Source of the DNA: Clavulina sp. PMI_390
Lineage: Eukaryota; Basidiomycota; Agaricomycetes; Cantharellales; Hydnaceae
Reading direction: 5' to 3'
Assembly (NCBI GenBank): GCA_015039315.1
Contig: WIDE01000056.1
Span: 75,611 to 139,610, forward strand
DNA length: 64,000 nt
The number at the start of each line of letters is the position of its first letter. Within the stretch, counting starts at the first letter, position 1. The position numbers and the translations under genes are program-made. Below the pieces are notes generated by a model. It did not search any database. It was given only the letters and a program-made list of their open reading frames with translations, and had not been told where the DNA came from. Below, one piece after another: positions 11,501 to 23,363 of this stretch.

Positions 11501-14425
11501 TCCTCTTTGCGCCCTTCCCGGCTACGCCATTCATGACCCTCCGAGGATCCGGTGCGATGCCATCCTCATCTTCGTCCCCTTCGTCGTCCTCGACGTCCTC
11601 ATCTTCGTCCCCTTCCTCACCTACATCATCCTCATCATACTCCCCCTCCCCATCAATGTCGAGGTCGCCTTCACCATCCTCGTCACCTTCATCGTCCTCA
11701 TCCTCATCATCATACTCCCCTTCATCTCCATCGACCTCCCCATCATCATCGTATTCCTCTTCATGCACTGCATGATTTGGGGGATGCGTCAGCGCCGGGG
11801 GGCCGCGTTTCCCATTCATCACTGCCCCTCTTCCATTGACTACGGGCTGCTGTTGAGATGGGGGTAATCCGCGTCTTGCATTCCGTTTCGATGCAGCATG
11901 GTGCTGTTGGTGCTGTACCCCAATGACGCTGCCATTCGCATCGAGGGCGACACTCCCTGGGAATGGTCCAGGCCCCGGTGGTGGTGGACCACCGCCTGCA
12001 TTGTGCCGTTGTTGGAGGTTAGCGTACGCTTCGAGATCTTCGTAATACGCCTCGTAGAGAACTTCAAGTTCTTCCTCGATAGCGTTCCTGTGTTGATGTG
12101 AATTGATGTGGACAGGTAGACCAAGCCGAAAGGCATGACGCAAGCGAGAGAGCGACCGAGAGTGCATACAGCGAACGAGGGTTTTGCGACGATCCATGAA
12201 TTGTGCGCACATGGGACCGACAGATTTCGGTTTGATTTAGGAATGTCGTGTGAAGAAGTGTGTGCGCATCAGGGCAAGGGGATCCGTGGGAATTAGGATG
12301 GTTCAAGAAAATGTAACCAGTCAGAGGTGGTCACCATAGTTGTGTCGCAAGTTGGTCGTCGAGTATACAAGCGAGCAAGCAAAATGAGATCAGTCAGTAC
12401 CACAGGACGACTTTAACACGCCTAAAATCATAGCAAGCTTGAAGAAATGAACCACGAAGGACATACCGCTTTCTCCCGCAGACGGCACAGCTGCAACTGT
12501 GTTTCTGTTGCTCCTTCATCTTCTTCAGTACCGCCTCCTTCTCGACCTTGACAAGATCTCTGCGTTCCGGCTCTGCTAGGCCAAGCCAAAAGTCCTTGAT
12601 CCTCTCGCGCTCCTCATGCGAATTCGTATTCCAAATCTTGGACGCGTCCTGCTGAATCCCATGCCCATGATGTCCATGATGATGCTTCGAATGCCCATGT
12701 TTCCCATTCGCAGCAGGCGGAGGGTTATTACTATTCGTATTGGCTGGCGGACGCGGCTTGCTAGGCGCCTTGCCATTCCCATTTACCTGCTGTTGCTGCT
12801 GCCCATTCGTATTGGCGTACGCAGGCTGCTTCGACGCGGCGCGTGCACTCGGTGTGCGCGCGGCTGCGTTCGTATTAGCGTTGGCGGGAGCGGTGGTACC
12901 ATTCGTGTTGTTATTGCTGGCGGGGTAGGTCATGGGTTGCTTGCCCTGAGCACGTGAGCTTTGTGGTGGGCGAGCGGCGGCAGGGGCGGGATTCGGAGCT
13001 GAGACGGGATTCGATACGGGTGCAGGGGGTTGGGGCTGTTGGGGAGGAGGGGCTACGGGCTGTCGGGTCTGGGGCTGCGGATGCGGGTGAGGTTGTTGCT
13101 GTTGTTGTTGTGGATGATGATGATTTGGAGCCGTCGTTATTGGTGGAGGCGGTGGTGCGGGGGCTGGAGTCGGGACAGCTGCGGCTGATTTCTTCTTATT
13201 CTTTTTCTTCTTGCGCTTGGTGGTCTCGACTGGGTGGGGTTCTTCCAATGCATTGGCGGCGTAGCCTCCATGCCCTAGTAGCGCGAGTCAAAGGTATGTG
13301 TAACATCAAGTTGGTAGCGGAAGCCCATATTGGACGATTGTTTGAGGTAGTTCAGGTAAACCATTATTGGTCAGACGAGCAAGAATGTGACAACTTGATC
13401 AATGATGAACGCACCATCAGGATCATCTATGATATCCTCTCCATCCTCTTCCGAATCGTAGTCCGCCTCATGATATCCCGAGTCTGCAATACAAAGATAC
13501 GGCGAAACAAGGAAGAGTTTGAGTAATGGATGGGTGATCGTGATGACTGTTGCGGTATGTGGGTCTGACCGTTGAACGCACCAAGACTGATGGGAGGAAA
13601 GCCACCGTTGGCAGCGACGCTGTTGAACGCAGCTTCGAGTGAAAGTTTGATGGCAGGGTCAGATAGAACAGAAGGGTCGAATGGAATACTCGAGACGGGA
13701 TAGCTGCCTGGAAGAGCCTTGCTGGTGGGTACTCTGCCAGTCTGGATAACATGCTGGGCCATGGAGTACATCGTTTGAGCCTTTGTTTCATGAAAAAGAG
13801 AAAGACGTGGATGAAATCAGATTCAAAATCCAAAGCAAACAGCGGGAAGGAAGCCCACAAAGTCGCGCGTTTGTGTTGGCAGATTGTTCCAGTAGTCATC
13901 CGCTCCACCACTGCCTGGACCCATTGGCATTGGAATCCCACTCAACTGGGTGAGGGGAACTCCGCCCATACCTACTCCTACATTCACACCGCCAAAGGTT
14001 GCCGGCGACTCCAAGAACTGGTTGAAGAGTTCGGATGCCGTGGCCTCGAGCTCTTCTTGCGTTGCGCGAACGCGGTCTGAGCTGGCGATGCCGACGCCTA
14101 TCCCGATAGTCGCCCCTGTGCCCTGGGGCCCGTTCATATGACCGGTAGCAAGATGGGTGGCTTCGAGTTGGGGACTGAGACCGGTGTTGGTCGTTGTGGC
14201 ATTGGGAGCTGTGGCATTGGCGTAAGCGTTGTGCTCCAGGGGCGGGGGGACATCCTCGTCTTCGTCGTCATCGTAGGACTCTGCACGGCTCTTTCCCTTC
14301 TTTTTCTTCTTGCGCTTGCCGTTCGCGGTCGGATCGGCAGCTGGAGTCAAGGATGGGGCGGGCGGAACGGTGCCAGTGCGCGGCGCCCCAGTGCTCTTGG
14401 GCGCACCCCTATTGCCCACGGCCAT
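8594..14425 (-). CDS. nst1: NST1-type stress-response protein
   Basis: Eleven exons join in frame: 13859-14425, 13570-13780, 13415-13483, 12467-13274, 11411-12087, 11032-11231, 10724-10941, 10350-10647, 10254-10288, 10016-10182, 8594-9963, giving about 1539 aa. NST1 hallmarks appear in order: a Lys-rich KRKKKKKGK stretch near residue 40, [13 protein letters not shown], a second basic [10 protein letters not shown] tract, the conserved block [19 protein letters not shown] followed by [11 protein letters not shown] (Cys-rich), [18 protein letters not shown], a long Asp/Glu run (about 11545-11760), [20 protein letters not shown], a highly charged Ala/Glu/Lys/Arg coiled coil encoded at 10016-10941, and a Pro/Gly-rich low-complexity C-terminus of about 450 aa. 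Yeast Nst1 is linked to salt tolerance and condensate scaffolding; a role here is by family only. The start ATG at 14423-14425 opens MAVGNRG. Confidence 0.9.
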
Positions 14426-15227
14426 AGTAGAAAATGCGATCGAGTGGATTCAGAGCCCAGCTGATGTGTCCAATCGAGCTCGACGACCTGGAAGAGGCCC
14501 CGTAAAACGGCAAACGCAAAACGAACAGGGCAAAGCGTAAACAAGCGTCGTCGCTGGCTAGCACTAGGATTATACTGCAGCAGTCGCACGCTTACAGATG
14601 CTGGAGAAAGAAGTATGTCTACTCGGCGTCGGTTGGGATGAGGCCGAGTGTGTGTTGGTCGTCAGTGGCGATTTCAAGGGTGTGTCACGTCGTCGGTGCT
14701 TTCCGAAGCGCCCGAGTCGCCAGCATCCTAAGTCATCAGACGAAAGTGGCACACTTCCAAACATAAAACATCGATTATTGACTCTAGTTCCAGTTTGAAC
14801 TATATATTTTACTACGAAACGTAGCCATATCGCTTTTCATAGCTTTTTTCTATCAATCAGACCTGTCATATGGGCCCCTTTGCTAACCTAAAGCTGCCTC
14901 CACCTATTCCCATCTCACCCAGTCTTTCATCCAGACATATAAAGTAATATACGAAAAAAAAAGTTTTGTTGTGATACATCCTAGGCTGTCGTCATCCACC
15001 CCTGCTGCCGTGGCCGGCGCCTCGTGGCCATAGGGGATTTGCTTTGGCAGGTCGAACACGATCGGCTAACCTTCGTGCTGAGATCAAATCTCCTAAACCG
15101 TTGCACTTCCTCAGTATCAAGTGGAAGAGACAATGATCATGCACCCCATGACACAATAGTCTCCATACTAGAGTGAGGAAGATTTCCTCTCATTAATCAC
15201 TGGGTGCCGTTGCTATAGCGTGTAAGG
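14426..15227. other. Intergenic, no gene seen
   Basis: This is the 5' side of nst1 and the 3' side of the unrecognised gene below. No coding structure or RNA gene was recognised. Confidence 0.5.
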
Positions 15228-16050
15228 CTAGGGTAGTGCCGCACTCGCGTGCGTCATCAGCCATCTGCAATATTTAAACCATCCGGACGATATGCATCCA
15301 TCCGTAGAACCACAGTTACATCCTGTTCGAGGTAGGGGCTGATCCATATAGCGTCTTTCGACAATACGGACAAGGCCACTTGTCGTGTATCTTCTCCATT
15401 TCTCAAGCCAAGAATGGAGAATCTCAACGCCAGTGAAGTCACAGTACTGTGAAGAATGATCAGGAAGCCCTTCACGATTAAGAGCTATACAGTGCGTCAT
15501 GTTGGTCTCGAAATACAGAGGCTTCGTTGACACAGTAAACGATGGGAGAACAGATTTGCCCTCCCACAATTCGGAAAGTAAACAAGACACAACACCGGAG
15601 GCACTGTCTTCGTCAAACATCCTATCATGGAACACAAGAACCCAAGGATCATGCACCCTCGGCTTCGACACACTCGTCGTGCTCAAAATTTACCTCGTAA
15701 TACACAGAACCATTCAAGATGAAGCCCTAGAGTAACCTTATACACAAGAGCAATCTTGTGAGTAGAGGGCACGACAGAAGAGACTCAACGCTTGATATGA
15801 GAGATGAACAACACGTGAGCGGGGCCCATTGAACGGCTGAAGAAAATAGCAGACAGGGAAGGCAACTCAACGCCCAGGGTTTCATAAAAGAGACAGGAGA
15901 CCAGGTCAAGGTGTGCAACGCAGGCCTGAAACAGCAAAGCGAGGGCATCTAGAATAGAACGTGATGGTCAGCAAACCTCTCGCTCATGGGTCTTCCCCGC
16001 CTCCCATTTCCTCTTCCCTGTGAGGTGCATCAATACGCCATATCTCAATC
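15228..16050 (-). CDS. Unrecognised multi-exon protein (3' part)
   Basis: The last exon is an open frame from about 15630 to the stop at 15228. It includes SFTVSTKPLYFETNMTHCIA and GVEILHSWLEKWRRYTTSGL, which look like real protein. Upstream, protein-like segments on the same strand include LFQACVAHLDLVSCLFYETL (about 15950-15780) and MHLTGKRKWEAGKTHERE (about 16035-15980). Joining them needs very short introns (about 30-40 nt), so the model is uncertain and the start is unknown. I do not recognise the family. The frame 15228-15686 has no ATG at its 5' end, which supports an upstream exon. Confidence 0.4.
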
Positions 16051-16345
16051 TAATCATATCGTGGACATAATACCCTATAATGGAACTCGTCTAACCTTAT
16101 CGGGCTCAGCCGTTGTCCATTTTCTCCTAAATCATTAACTCCGAGTCCCTTGTCAACGGGCTAAGTGCAATCAATCAGTTATTTTGTTCATTCTGCGATC
16201 AGCATTTGATCATAATATACTCTTCTTCGCCTCGAGACCACGCCCGCCCCGATTCCCCTGTCAAGGCACATATCTGGATGACTAATGGAATATCGAGAAT
16301 GTTCCATTGATTGGAGTCATGTCAACAGAGGATAGTTCACAGAAT

Positions 16346-16356
16346 GTATATATACA
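16346..16356 (+). promoter_or_regulatory. TATA-like box upstream of zinc-finger gene 1
   Basis: GTATATATACA lies about 160 bp upstream of the ATG at 16517, in an otherwise mixed-composition region. Spacing allows a 5' UTR of roughly 120 nt. Confidence 0.35.
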
Positions 16357-16516
16357 AGGGCCAGAGTGTCGTAGCTCTCCCTTCTTGTAGTGATCTAGTT
16401 AGAAGTATCCCTCAGTAGTTCCCGTCACAGTCGGTTCGCGACCACCGTCACAACCTTGTCACGCGATACCCTCCATACTACTACTATCACTTTTGTCTCA
16501 CTAACTCCCCCAAATC

Positions 16517-17495
16517 ATGGTGTACTGCCAGCGCTGCGGCTACTCCGTCTGGGACTGGGCCTCGCACTTGAGGGAATCCAGAAACCATTATGCCTGCGAC
16601 GACTGCGACGTTGACTTTACGACGTTCTCCGCATTGCAGGGCCACTGGCGCGAACGCCACTACTACTGCCAGTACTGCAACGAGCATTTTGAAGACGAAT
16701 GGGATCATCGCGTCCACAAACGCGAAGAGCACTCCTATTGCGAGCCCTGCGACAAGGTCTTTTGGAAAGGTGGGGAGCAAGGGCTGCGCGGGCACAACAG
16801 GCAGGTCCACTCCGATCGCTATTGCGTGGGGTGCGAGCGCGTCTTTCAGTCGTCCCATAACTATCAAGCGGTACGTTCTCAAAGCTCCCCCTGCAGCCAG
16901 TAGGAGTGTTACCTGCACCTACACCCCCTTTGAGCCCATCGAGTATTGACTAATCTTTTTCTGCCTTTCATAGCACATGCGGAGCTCTCTCCACAGAGAG
17001 CGCGATATTCGCTGCCCTATGAAAGGATGCAACATGACCTTTGTCTCTGCGTCCGCCATGACCCTGCATCTCGACCAAGGTGCTTGTGTCTCAGGCATGA
17101 ACCGACATAAAGTGAACGAGCTCGTCGTCCGCTACGACCGGAACAATATCATCACGAACCCCAACCGCCTTCTCACTTCGTCTTCTAATTCATCGCCTGT
17201 CCTGTCCGTAACCACCTGGACAGTGACGAACCGCGCATGGAATGGCCAACGCTGGGAATGCTACCTCTGTAACCGAGACTTCCGCCAAAAGAACGATTTG
17301 GAGAAGCACCTGAACAGTCCCCGTCACGAGCAGAAGATTTACCGATGTCCGCGGTCGGACTGCCAGCGGGAATTTCCCACACTGAGCGGGTTCATGCAAC
17401 ATGTTGAGAGTCAGTCTTGCGAGGCCTACCGTTTCAGGCCCGTGCAGGACGTTATCGCTGGTCTCTCGACGAACATGCGCTCTATCAGACTTTGA
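16517..17495 (+). CDS. C2H2 zinc-finger protein, copy 1
   Basis: Two exons (16517-16870 and 16974-17495) encode 291 aa. The N-terminal half is a chain of short C-x2-C fingers (CQRCGYSV, CDDCDVDF, CQYCNEHF, CEPCDKVF, CVGCERVF), each followed by His pairs such as HWRERH, HKREEH and HNRQVH. The second exon adds a finger with four residues between Cys (CPMKGCNMTF), then CYLCNRDF with HLNSPRH and CPRSDCQREF with a C-terminal HVESQSC. The family is probably nucleic-acid binding and nuclear, but no target is known. A paralog with an identical 354-nt first exon length and the same intron position lies at 20422-21408. Start: the ATG opens MVYCQRC in both copies. Confidence 0.85.
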
Positions 17496-17961
17496 CAACG
17501 GTCCTGGACCAGTGTCTTCAGGGGTCTCATTGAAATTACCAGCTTTCTTCCCATCTGGTTACAAGCGTGATTGTAGGCGTCGCATCCTGCTTTCTTATCA
17601 TCTTGACCATTTTTATCATTTTCTCAACCCTACTTTTCCCTCCTCATCAGCTTTTGATCTTGGGTCTCAGCAAGACTTTTGAATTGCCAGGGGATGATTT
17701 TTGTGAACTATCAATCTACAACCCACTTCTCCTTGTACAACACCTGCTATTATACTTTGATACGACCACTAATACATGTTGCACCATCTGGACCCCCCAC
17801 CTGAGACACATTGTGGATTGAGTACGTCAGCGGTGCAAGAAGTATAGTTCAGTTTCACCAAGAAACACGTTGAATGACGAAAGCGCGACAAGAAAATGAA
17901 ATCGATAGAACGATTTGATGCGAAAAACGGGGGCGTAGAACTCTTCACCGTATCGAGAAAT
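17496..17961. other. Intergenic, convergent 3' ends
   Basis: This is the shared downstream region of zinc-finger copy 1 (plus) and the MYND gene (minus). T/C-rich tracts are seen but no gene. Confidence 0.5.
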
Positions 17962-20000
17962 TCATGATTTCATCGGGACACAGTTTCGTTTGTGAGCAGA
18001 CCAGTCACTAAGTTGGCAAATATCATCCGCAACAAGAAGTCAGCTTGCACGTCGGGGGAAGGAAGTAATGTAGGAATACTCGCGCTTTTTGGCACTCTTG
18101 GGAGCAATAGTACACATTCTTGCAACGCCCGCACCTCGATACCGCGTCCTTTGGATGCTCGCACAGTGAAGCATTGCACGTATAGCCAACCTCCTCCCAT
18201 TCCCCCTTGTTGGATCGCGCTAGGGTGTTTAAGGGGCCCAACCACGCCTTAGCGCTGGCTGGTCGGACGCCTGGCTGCTGCATGCGGCGCCCAATCATCG
18301 TCACCTCTCTAACGATCTTTGCCCGAAGCCATATGTCACGTACAGGCCCGTGTCTGTAACGAAGGGCAATGCCTAAGCAGTGGTTCACCAAAGGCCCCAG
18401 TTCCGCTGCAAATAATTCAGCCCAACCGATAGGTAAGATATGAAAATAAGTGAAGGCTTTATTTGGCGTTCAGAATTCGGCTATCATGGAGACTTACCGA
18501 CAGCGTCAGGAGGCGCGGTAAGACTCCACCACTCCAATAGAAATAGAAAGTCAGTCTTTGCGAGCTCCTCTACTAGCTTCAGGTGTTGCAACCCGCACTT
18601 GATCTGCACGTTCCACAAGAAGCTGACAAAGCTGTCAATTACGAACACTTCACCCGGGCGGCCATCTTTCATCGAGCCTCGCACAAACAGTTCAGGGTGG
18701 TCGCGAATATCTCGTATGAGATGCACAAAACGAGTCATAAGGTGAGTCTCGATCAGTGGCTGCAAGAGTCCAGTGATGTGGCCAGTGGCATATTCTGGGT
18801 CGGTAGGAGCCTTCTCTTTGGGGAGGAAAGAAATAAGAGACTGGAGACATATCAGAGTTTCCAATCTCTGCTGGGACAATTCTAAAGAATCGTCGATAGG
18901 CGCGGCACAAACATGGATAAGATTTCGCAGTGAATATCCGCTGAGCTTGATGGTAGAGACTTCATGGAGAGGGGCGGAGTAAGCAAGGGAAGTAAGCACC
19001 GAAATGAGTTGGGTCAGCAGAGTCATGACCAGGTAGCGAGATACTTGAAGAGTTGGGGGACTCTGGAAGGTGGACAAAAGATCAAAAAGGAGTGGTAGTG
19101 CTTTCTTCATAATTAAGATATCTTCCCTGTCGGCGATGGTACCACGAGGAAAGGAGCAAGTATGAGGCAACACGATGTTAGGGTGAAGAAGGGTGTATAT
19201 AGGAACGCACTCGTTTGGCTTGACGATCGGCTCCAAGTTATTGAGCTGCAATATATCACCCAAGCTATCTATCATCGTAAGGCGGACCATTGATAGTTCC
19301 TCATGCTCAGTTTGACCTTGGACCGGAGAGGACAGCTCTGAGGCACGATAGGCAGCAACCAGCTGTGCTCCATATTTACGCCATTCAGCGAGAGGGACTA
19401 TGGGATCAGGATACTGGGGTTTTCGAGAAATATTCCCCAGGTGCGAGACTGCATATAACCAAGTGGACTAAGGTTTTTGTTCAGCGAGTACACCTCAGCT
19501 TGATGAAGAAATGAAGTAGGTACCGTTGGCCCTGAGAAAGAAACTACGGCGCTTTCTCCGCGTTGAATCTTTTCACGAGAGTGGGTATGTTGGGTCATAT
19601 ATGTTGAAACCTTCTCGAGGTGCGCGAAATCAACCACAATACTGACGAGACGACGAACCAAGCCCGCATCAATGAGAGCACGATAGACTGCTACCCTTCG
19701 CGCTTTCGATAGACGGCGTAGCATTCCGTCTGATCTGTCCATTACATCATTCAGAGCGCTCCAGAGGTCCAATCTCGAATTCCTTGAGGAGGCTTCTTGA
19801 AGCCCGGGAACATATTTCCTGGCGACGGTAAGTAGCGCGACTAGATCAGTTGTTGCGCGTGATTTGGCGTCATTTTCGTTTAGCATGTCCGCTAGTTTGA
19901 GCAAAGGACTGCGGAAGATTATCTGAGCGAAGAGACGAGTTGTCCTTTTGTTGAACTCCGCGAGTTGTCGAGTTTTCCGAACGCGAACAATCACGTGCAA
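17962..20000 (-). CDS. MYND-type zinc-finger protein
   Basis: Four exons: an upper exon to 19524, then 18498-19467, 18084-18405 and 17962-18007. From the first in-frame ATG (19884-19886) the model is 566 aa. The frame is open to about 20018 without an ATG, so a further 5' exon is possible. Most of the protein is helical-looking Leu-rich sequence of the kind found in agaricomycete MYND proteins. The C-terminus holds the zinc finger: TCNASLCEH, SRCGRCKNVYYCSQECQKAD, then WSAHKRNC and a stop, the standard C/C/C/C/C/C/H/C arrangement. The finger can be completed only if the last intron (18008-18083) uses a GC donor. MYND fingers bind proline-rich partners; no specific role can be given. Confidence 0.8.
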
Positions 20001-20421
20001 ACTGGGGTTGTCACTTTTGCCCCTTCTGCGGCCTTTGAAACTCTAGGGTTGCTTTCTCCGGGGAGATTGGTCGTTGATTGTGTCTCATTCTCCGTTCACT
20101 TCATCAAAGATTAGCCTGGAAAGTTCCGGATGCCTATTTGGCAATCCAATCGCGGTTGGTCAAAACAGTACGTGCGCGGTTAATGTGGAACCGACCACTC
20201 AAGTCATATTATGGCTTTGTCTTGCCTTCCCTTTACCCCAAATAAATCCCGTAGTGCTAGGGAGATTACCAGTGGTCGTGTGCTCGGCCGAGACCTGGGT
20301 GAAATTGAATTTCAACAACAACCCTGAGGTCACACGGGGTGTCCGCTCAACTTGAAGGGTTCCACCACACCTCCAAGTCCAACCTCTCCCACTACACGAA
20401 CCAAACCCCTCGTACTCTCGG
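20001..20421. other. Intergenic between divergent MYND and zinc-finger 2 genes
   Basis: The region holds the promoters of both neighbours. No distinct TATA box or RNA gene is recognised. Confidence 0.45.
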
Positions 20422-21408
20422 ATGGTTTATTGCAAGCGTTGTCGCTATTCCGTTCGGAACTGGCACTCCCACGTGAACAACTCAAACAGGCATAATTTCT
20501 GCGACGACTGCGACATCGACTTCGCGACGTTCAATGCGTTGCAGAACCACTGGCGCGACGTCCACGAGTACTGCCAGTACTGCGATGAGCACTTTGACGA
20601 CGAATGGGATCATCGTGAACACAAACGCGAAGAACACTTCTATTGCGATGACTGCGACAAGGTGTTCTGGAGGGATGGCGAGCGACGCCTAGACGAACAT
20701 AACGAGGAGGTCCATTGGGATCGTTACTGCGTCGATTGCGAGCGCGTCTTTCAGTCGAGCCACAACTATGAAACGGTACGTTTCAATTCTTCTCGAGGGG
20801 CCGGCATCGCCAGCGGCGTCGGCGCCACAATCCCACGTCCTTCAAAGTTCACCGAATATTGACTGCCTTGTTGCTTACTCCATCTGTAGCACCTGCGCAG
20901 CTCTATCCATAGAGAGCAAGACATCCGTTGCCCTATGAGAGGATGCAACATGTACTTTGTGTCGGCCGCTGCAATGACCCAACACCTCGACGAGGGTTCT
21001 TGCGTCTCGGGCGTGAACCGACACAAGGTGAACGACCTCGTCGTCCATTACGACCGCAACAACGTTATTACCAACTCCAACCGCCTCCTCACGTACTCCA
21101 ATTCGTCACCTGTCATGTCCATTACGACCTGGATCGTGACGGATCGTGCATGGAATGGATCTCGCTGGGAATGTTACCTCTGTAATCGAGACTTCCGGCG
21201 AGCCGAAGATCTCGAGAGGCATCTAAATAGCCCTCGCCACGAGCAAAAGATTTATAGGTGTCCGCGCTCGGACTGCTCCCGAGAATTCACGACACTGGGC
21301 GGTTTTATGCAACATGTCGAGAGCCAGTCTTGTGAAGCATATCGCTTCAGGGACGTCCAGGACGTCATCAATGGCCTTGAGACAAGCATGAGAACCATCA
21401 GGTTGTGA
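20422..21408 (+). CDS. C2H2 zinc-finger protein, copy 2
   Basis: Exons 20422-20775 and 20890-21408 encode 290 aa. The layout matches copy 1 finger for finger: CKRCRYSV, CDDCDIDF, CQYCDEHF, CDDCDKVF and CVDCERVF in exon 1, then CPMRGCNMYF, CYLCNRDF with HLNSPRH, and CPRSDCSREF with HVESQSC in exon 2. Both copies end in RTIRL or RSIRL. Copy 2 is richer in Asp between fingers than copy 1. The duplication is fairly old, since intron sequences and 3' flanks no longer align well by eye. Probable nuclear nucleic-acid-binding protein. Confidence 0.85.
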
Positions 21409-21764
21409 TTATTGGATCTAAAAGACCCTTGAGGATGGTCATACCAGCGGCCGTCCTTGTCGTGAGGTCCCTCTTTCGTGGCGGACGAAACTGCTAGTGA
21501 GCATCTTGCTGTCTCCTCATCTTGACTTTTCATAATATTTCCTTCATCTTGCTCTTTCCGTTTTCACGCTTTTGTATCCCGAGAGCGATATTGCCTTTTG
21601 GCATATACTACGTTTCTGCACCATTTGCCGATGGACCAATTGTGTTTACATGACACCCACTATTCTACATTGGTACGACCACTAATACACGGTTTATTAA
21701 TTGTCTTTCAATCTGCATCGTAAATCTGCGTCCGATGATGCAAGCAGAATCAAGAGCTCAATGT
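21409..21764. other. Intergenic, convergent 3' ends
   Basis: Lies between zinc-finger copy 2 (plus) and the epimerase (minus). No gene is seen. Confidence 0.5.
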
Positions 21765-23363
21765 TCACTCAATCTGCGCAGGCACGGCTGAGGGAATCGC
21801 CAAATAAATGCTCTGGATCGCGTCTACAGCCGTTTCCATCTTCGAGTGATACTTGAGTCCAAGGACTTTGGCCGCTTTAGACCCATCAATGATGATCTGA
21901 GGCGGTTCGGGAACGTAACCCTCAGGCGTGCCTGGGGCAATACCTTGAACAGAGGCTTGGATCGCCATATCACCTTTACAATTCCAAAGTTAGGAAGCCA
22001 GGAAGCAACATGAATCAGGAAGAGTTTTATCGGAGTGAGGCAGAGATGGACACATACGAAGCTCTGCCCATGTGAATGGTCCACTACTAGGAATCCACCT
22101 CTCTCCGCCAGCTTCTTCTTTCTCGAGGCACAGAACATGTAGCATGGCGACATCACGGACATCGATGATGTTCAGACTGAAGCCTGGAACAGGAGGAGGG
22201 GGGTCAATAAAGTTCTTGTAGAGCTGGAACATCGTCATATTAAGACTCTCTACGCGGGCGGGAGGCTGGCGGGGAACAAGTGAGAACCAAGATCAAAGAT
22301 ATGCAAGTGAGGTTGCTGACCTCTTGTTCGAGTGGCTATAAGAAAAATGCATGATTCAGATAGGGGTGCGATGAAGACATATCAATGGACATACTCCGTA
22401 AACCTAGCAAGCCCTCGTCAGATCTTTGTTTATTGGACAAGGTAGAATACTCACCAGCGGAGGCAAAATAGTGGCAAGGTCGAAGCCTAGTTTTCCCTTG
22501 TTATCTTCCATGAATTTCCATGCTGCACGTTCAGCAGTTACTACGTACGATCATGGTCAGCCCTGAATAGATGCTATGGATCATGGATTCGTTTACCTTT
22601 CGCGGTACGGTATACATGGATCCCTGACTCGCCCCCTATTCTCTCCACCTCGCCGGGAGAAAACGTATTCCAATCGGCCTAATGCCAGATAGAGAGGTCA
22701 TAATCGGCGATAGATGCAAACAGCTCGAGATTAAGAATGTATACTAACTTCGGTGAAGGTGTAAGGGCCATCTTTAGGCTCCATAATGGAAGCGGCAGAA
22801 GAAGTCACAACTACGCGGCAAACATTGGGGCTATTAACAAGAGATGTTAAGTTTCCTTTCGGAGAAGAGCTATCACGGGGGCCTCGGGTCACTTACCCAA
22901 ATTTGGCAACAGAGTTGAATATAGCAATAGTTCCAGCGATTGCGGGTCCAATGACCGCTGCAGGGTTCGAGACGTCCACCGTCACAGGCGATGCCATGTG
23001 AAGAACAGCATCTGGATTCGTTTCTTTGATTCCTTGATCGAAGGCCTCAGGCTGATAATCGCGGGATATAACCATCAGAGATACCCCGGATTAATAAGCA
23101 GAGATAGTAGCCACCTTCTCGATGTCTGGGACGATGACATACGTGAACGACGATCCAAACTTCTTGGCCATCCATTCACCTATAGTTCCGTAAGACAACG
23201 CGATGTGCTGCAGATGGTTGAAATAATATCTACCTTTAGGAACGGTTCTCACAGCTCCTACAACTTTGAATCCTCGCTCGATAAGCGTCTTGCATGTTGC
23301 GGCTGCGATGAAGCCATTCGCCCCTGTTACGAAGACCTTTGATCCAGTAGGAATAGCAGGCAT
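21765..23363 (-). CDS. NAD(P)-dependent epimerase/dihydroflavonol-reductase-like oxidoreductase
   Basis: Ten exons join in frame (23234-23363, 23115-23179, 22897-23051, 22749-22830, 22597-22678, 22455-22540, 22395-22403, 22321-22335, 22058-22265, 21765-21973), totalling 346 aa. The N-terminus VFVTGANGFIAAATCKTL is a complete extended-SDR dinucleotide loop. VVVTSSAAS is the core strand with the catalytic Ser, and YRTAK is the YxxxK motif. Downstream come LPPLVYGP, IIDVRDVAMLHVLCLE and GGERWI, as in Gre2/aldehyde-reductase-like enzymes, which reduce carbonyls using NADPH. The substrate is unknown. Exons 7 and 8 are only 9 and 15 nt, yet they restore the conserved LVYGPLEQE. The degenerate paralog at 3306-4693 has the same intron layout. 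Confidence 0.85.

Noticed and set aside
11337..11867. A 176-codon plus-strand ORF with hydrophobic runs resembling membrane segments
   Set aside because: It is the antisense of the Asp/Glu-rich tract of nst1, where GAC/GAT/GAG codons read as Ile/Val/Leu/Phe on the other strand.
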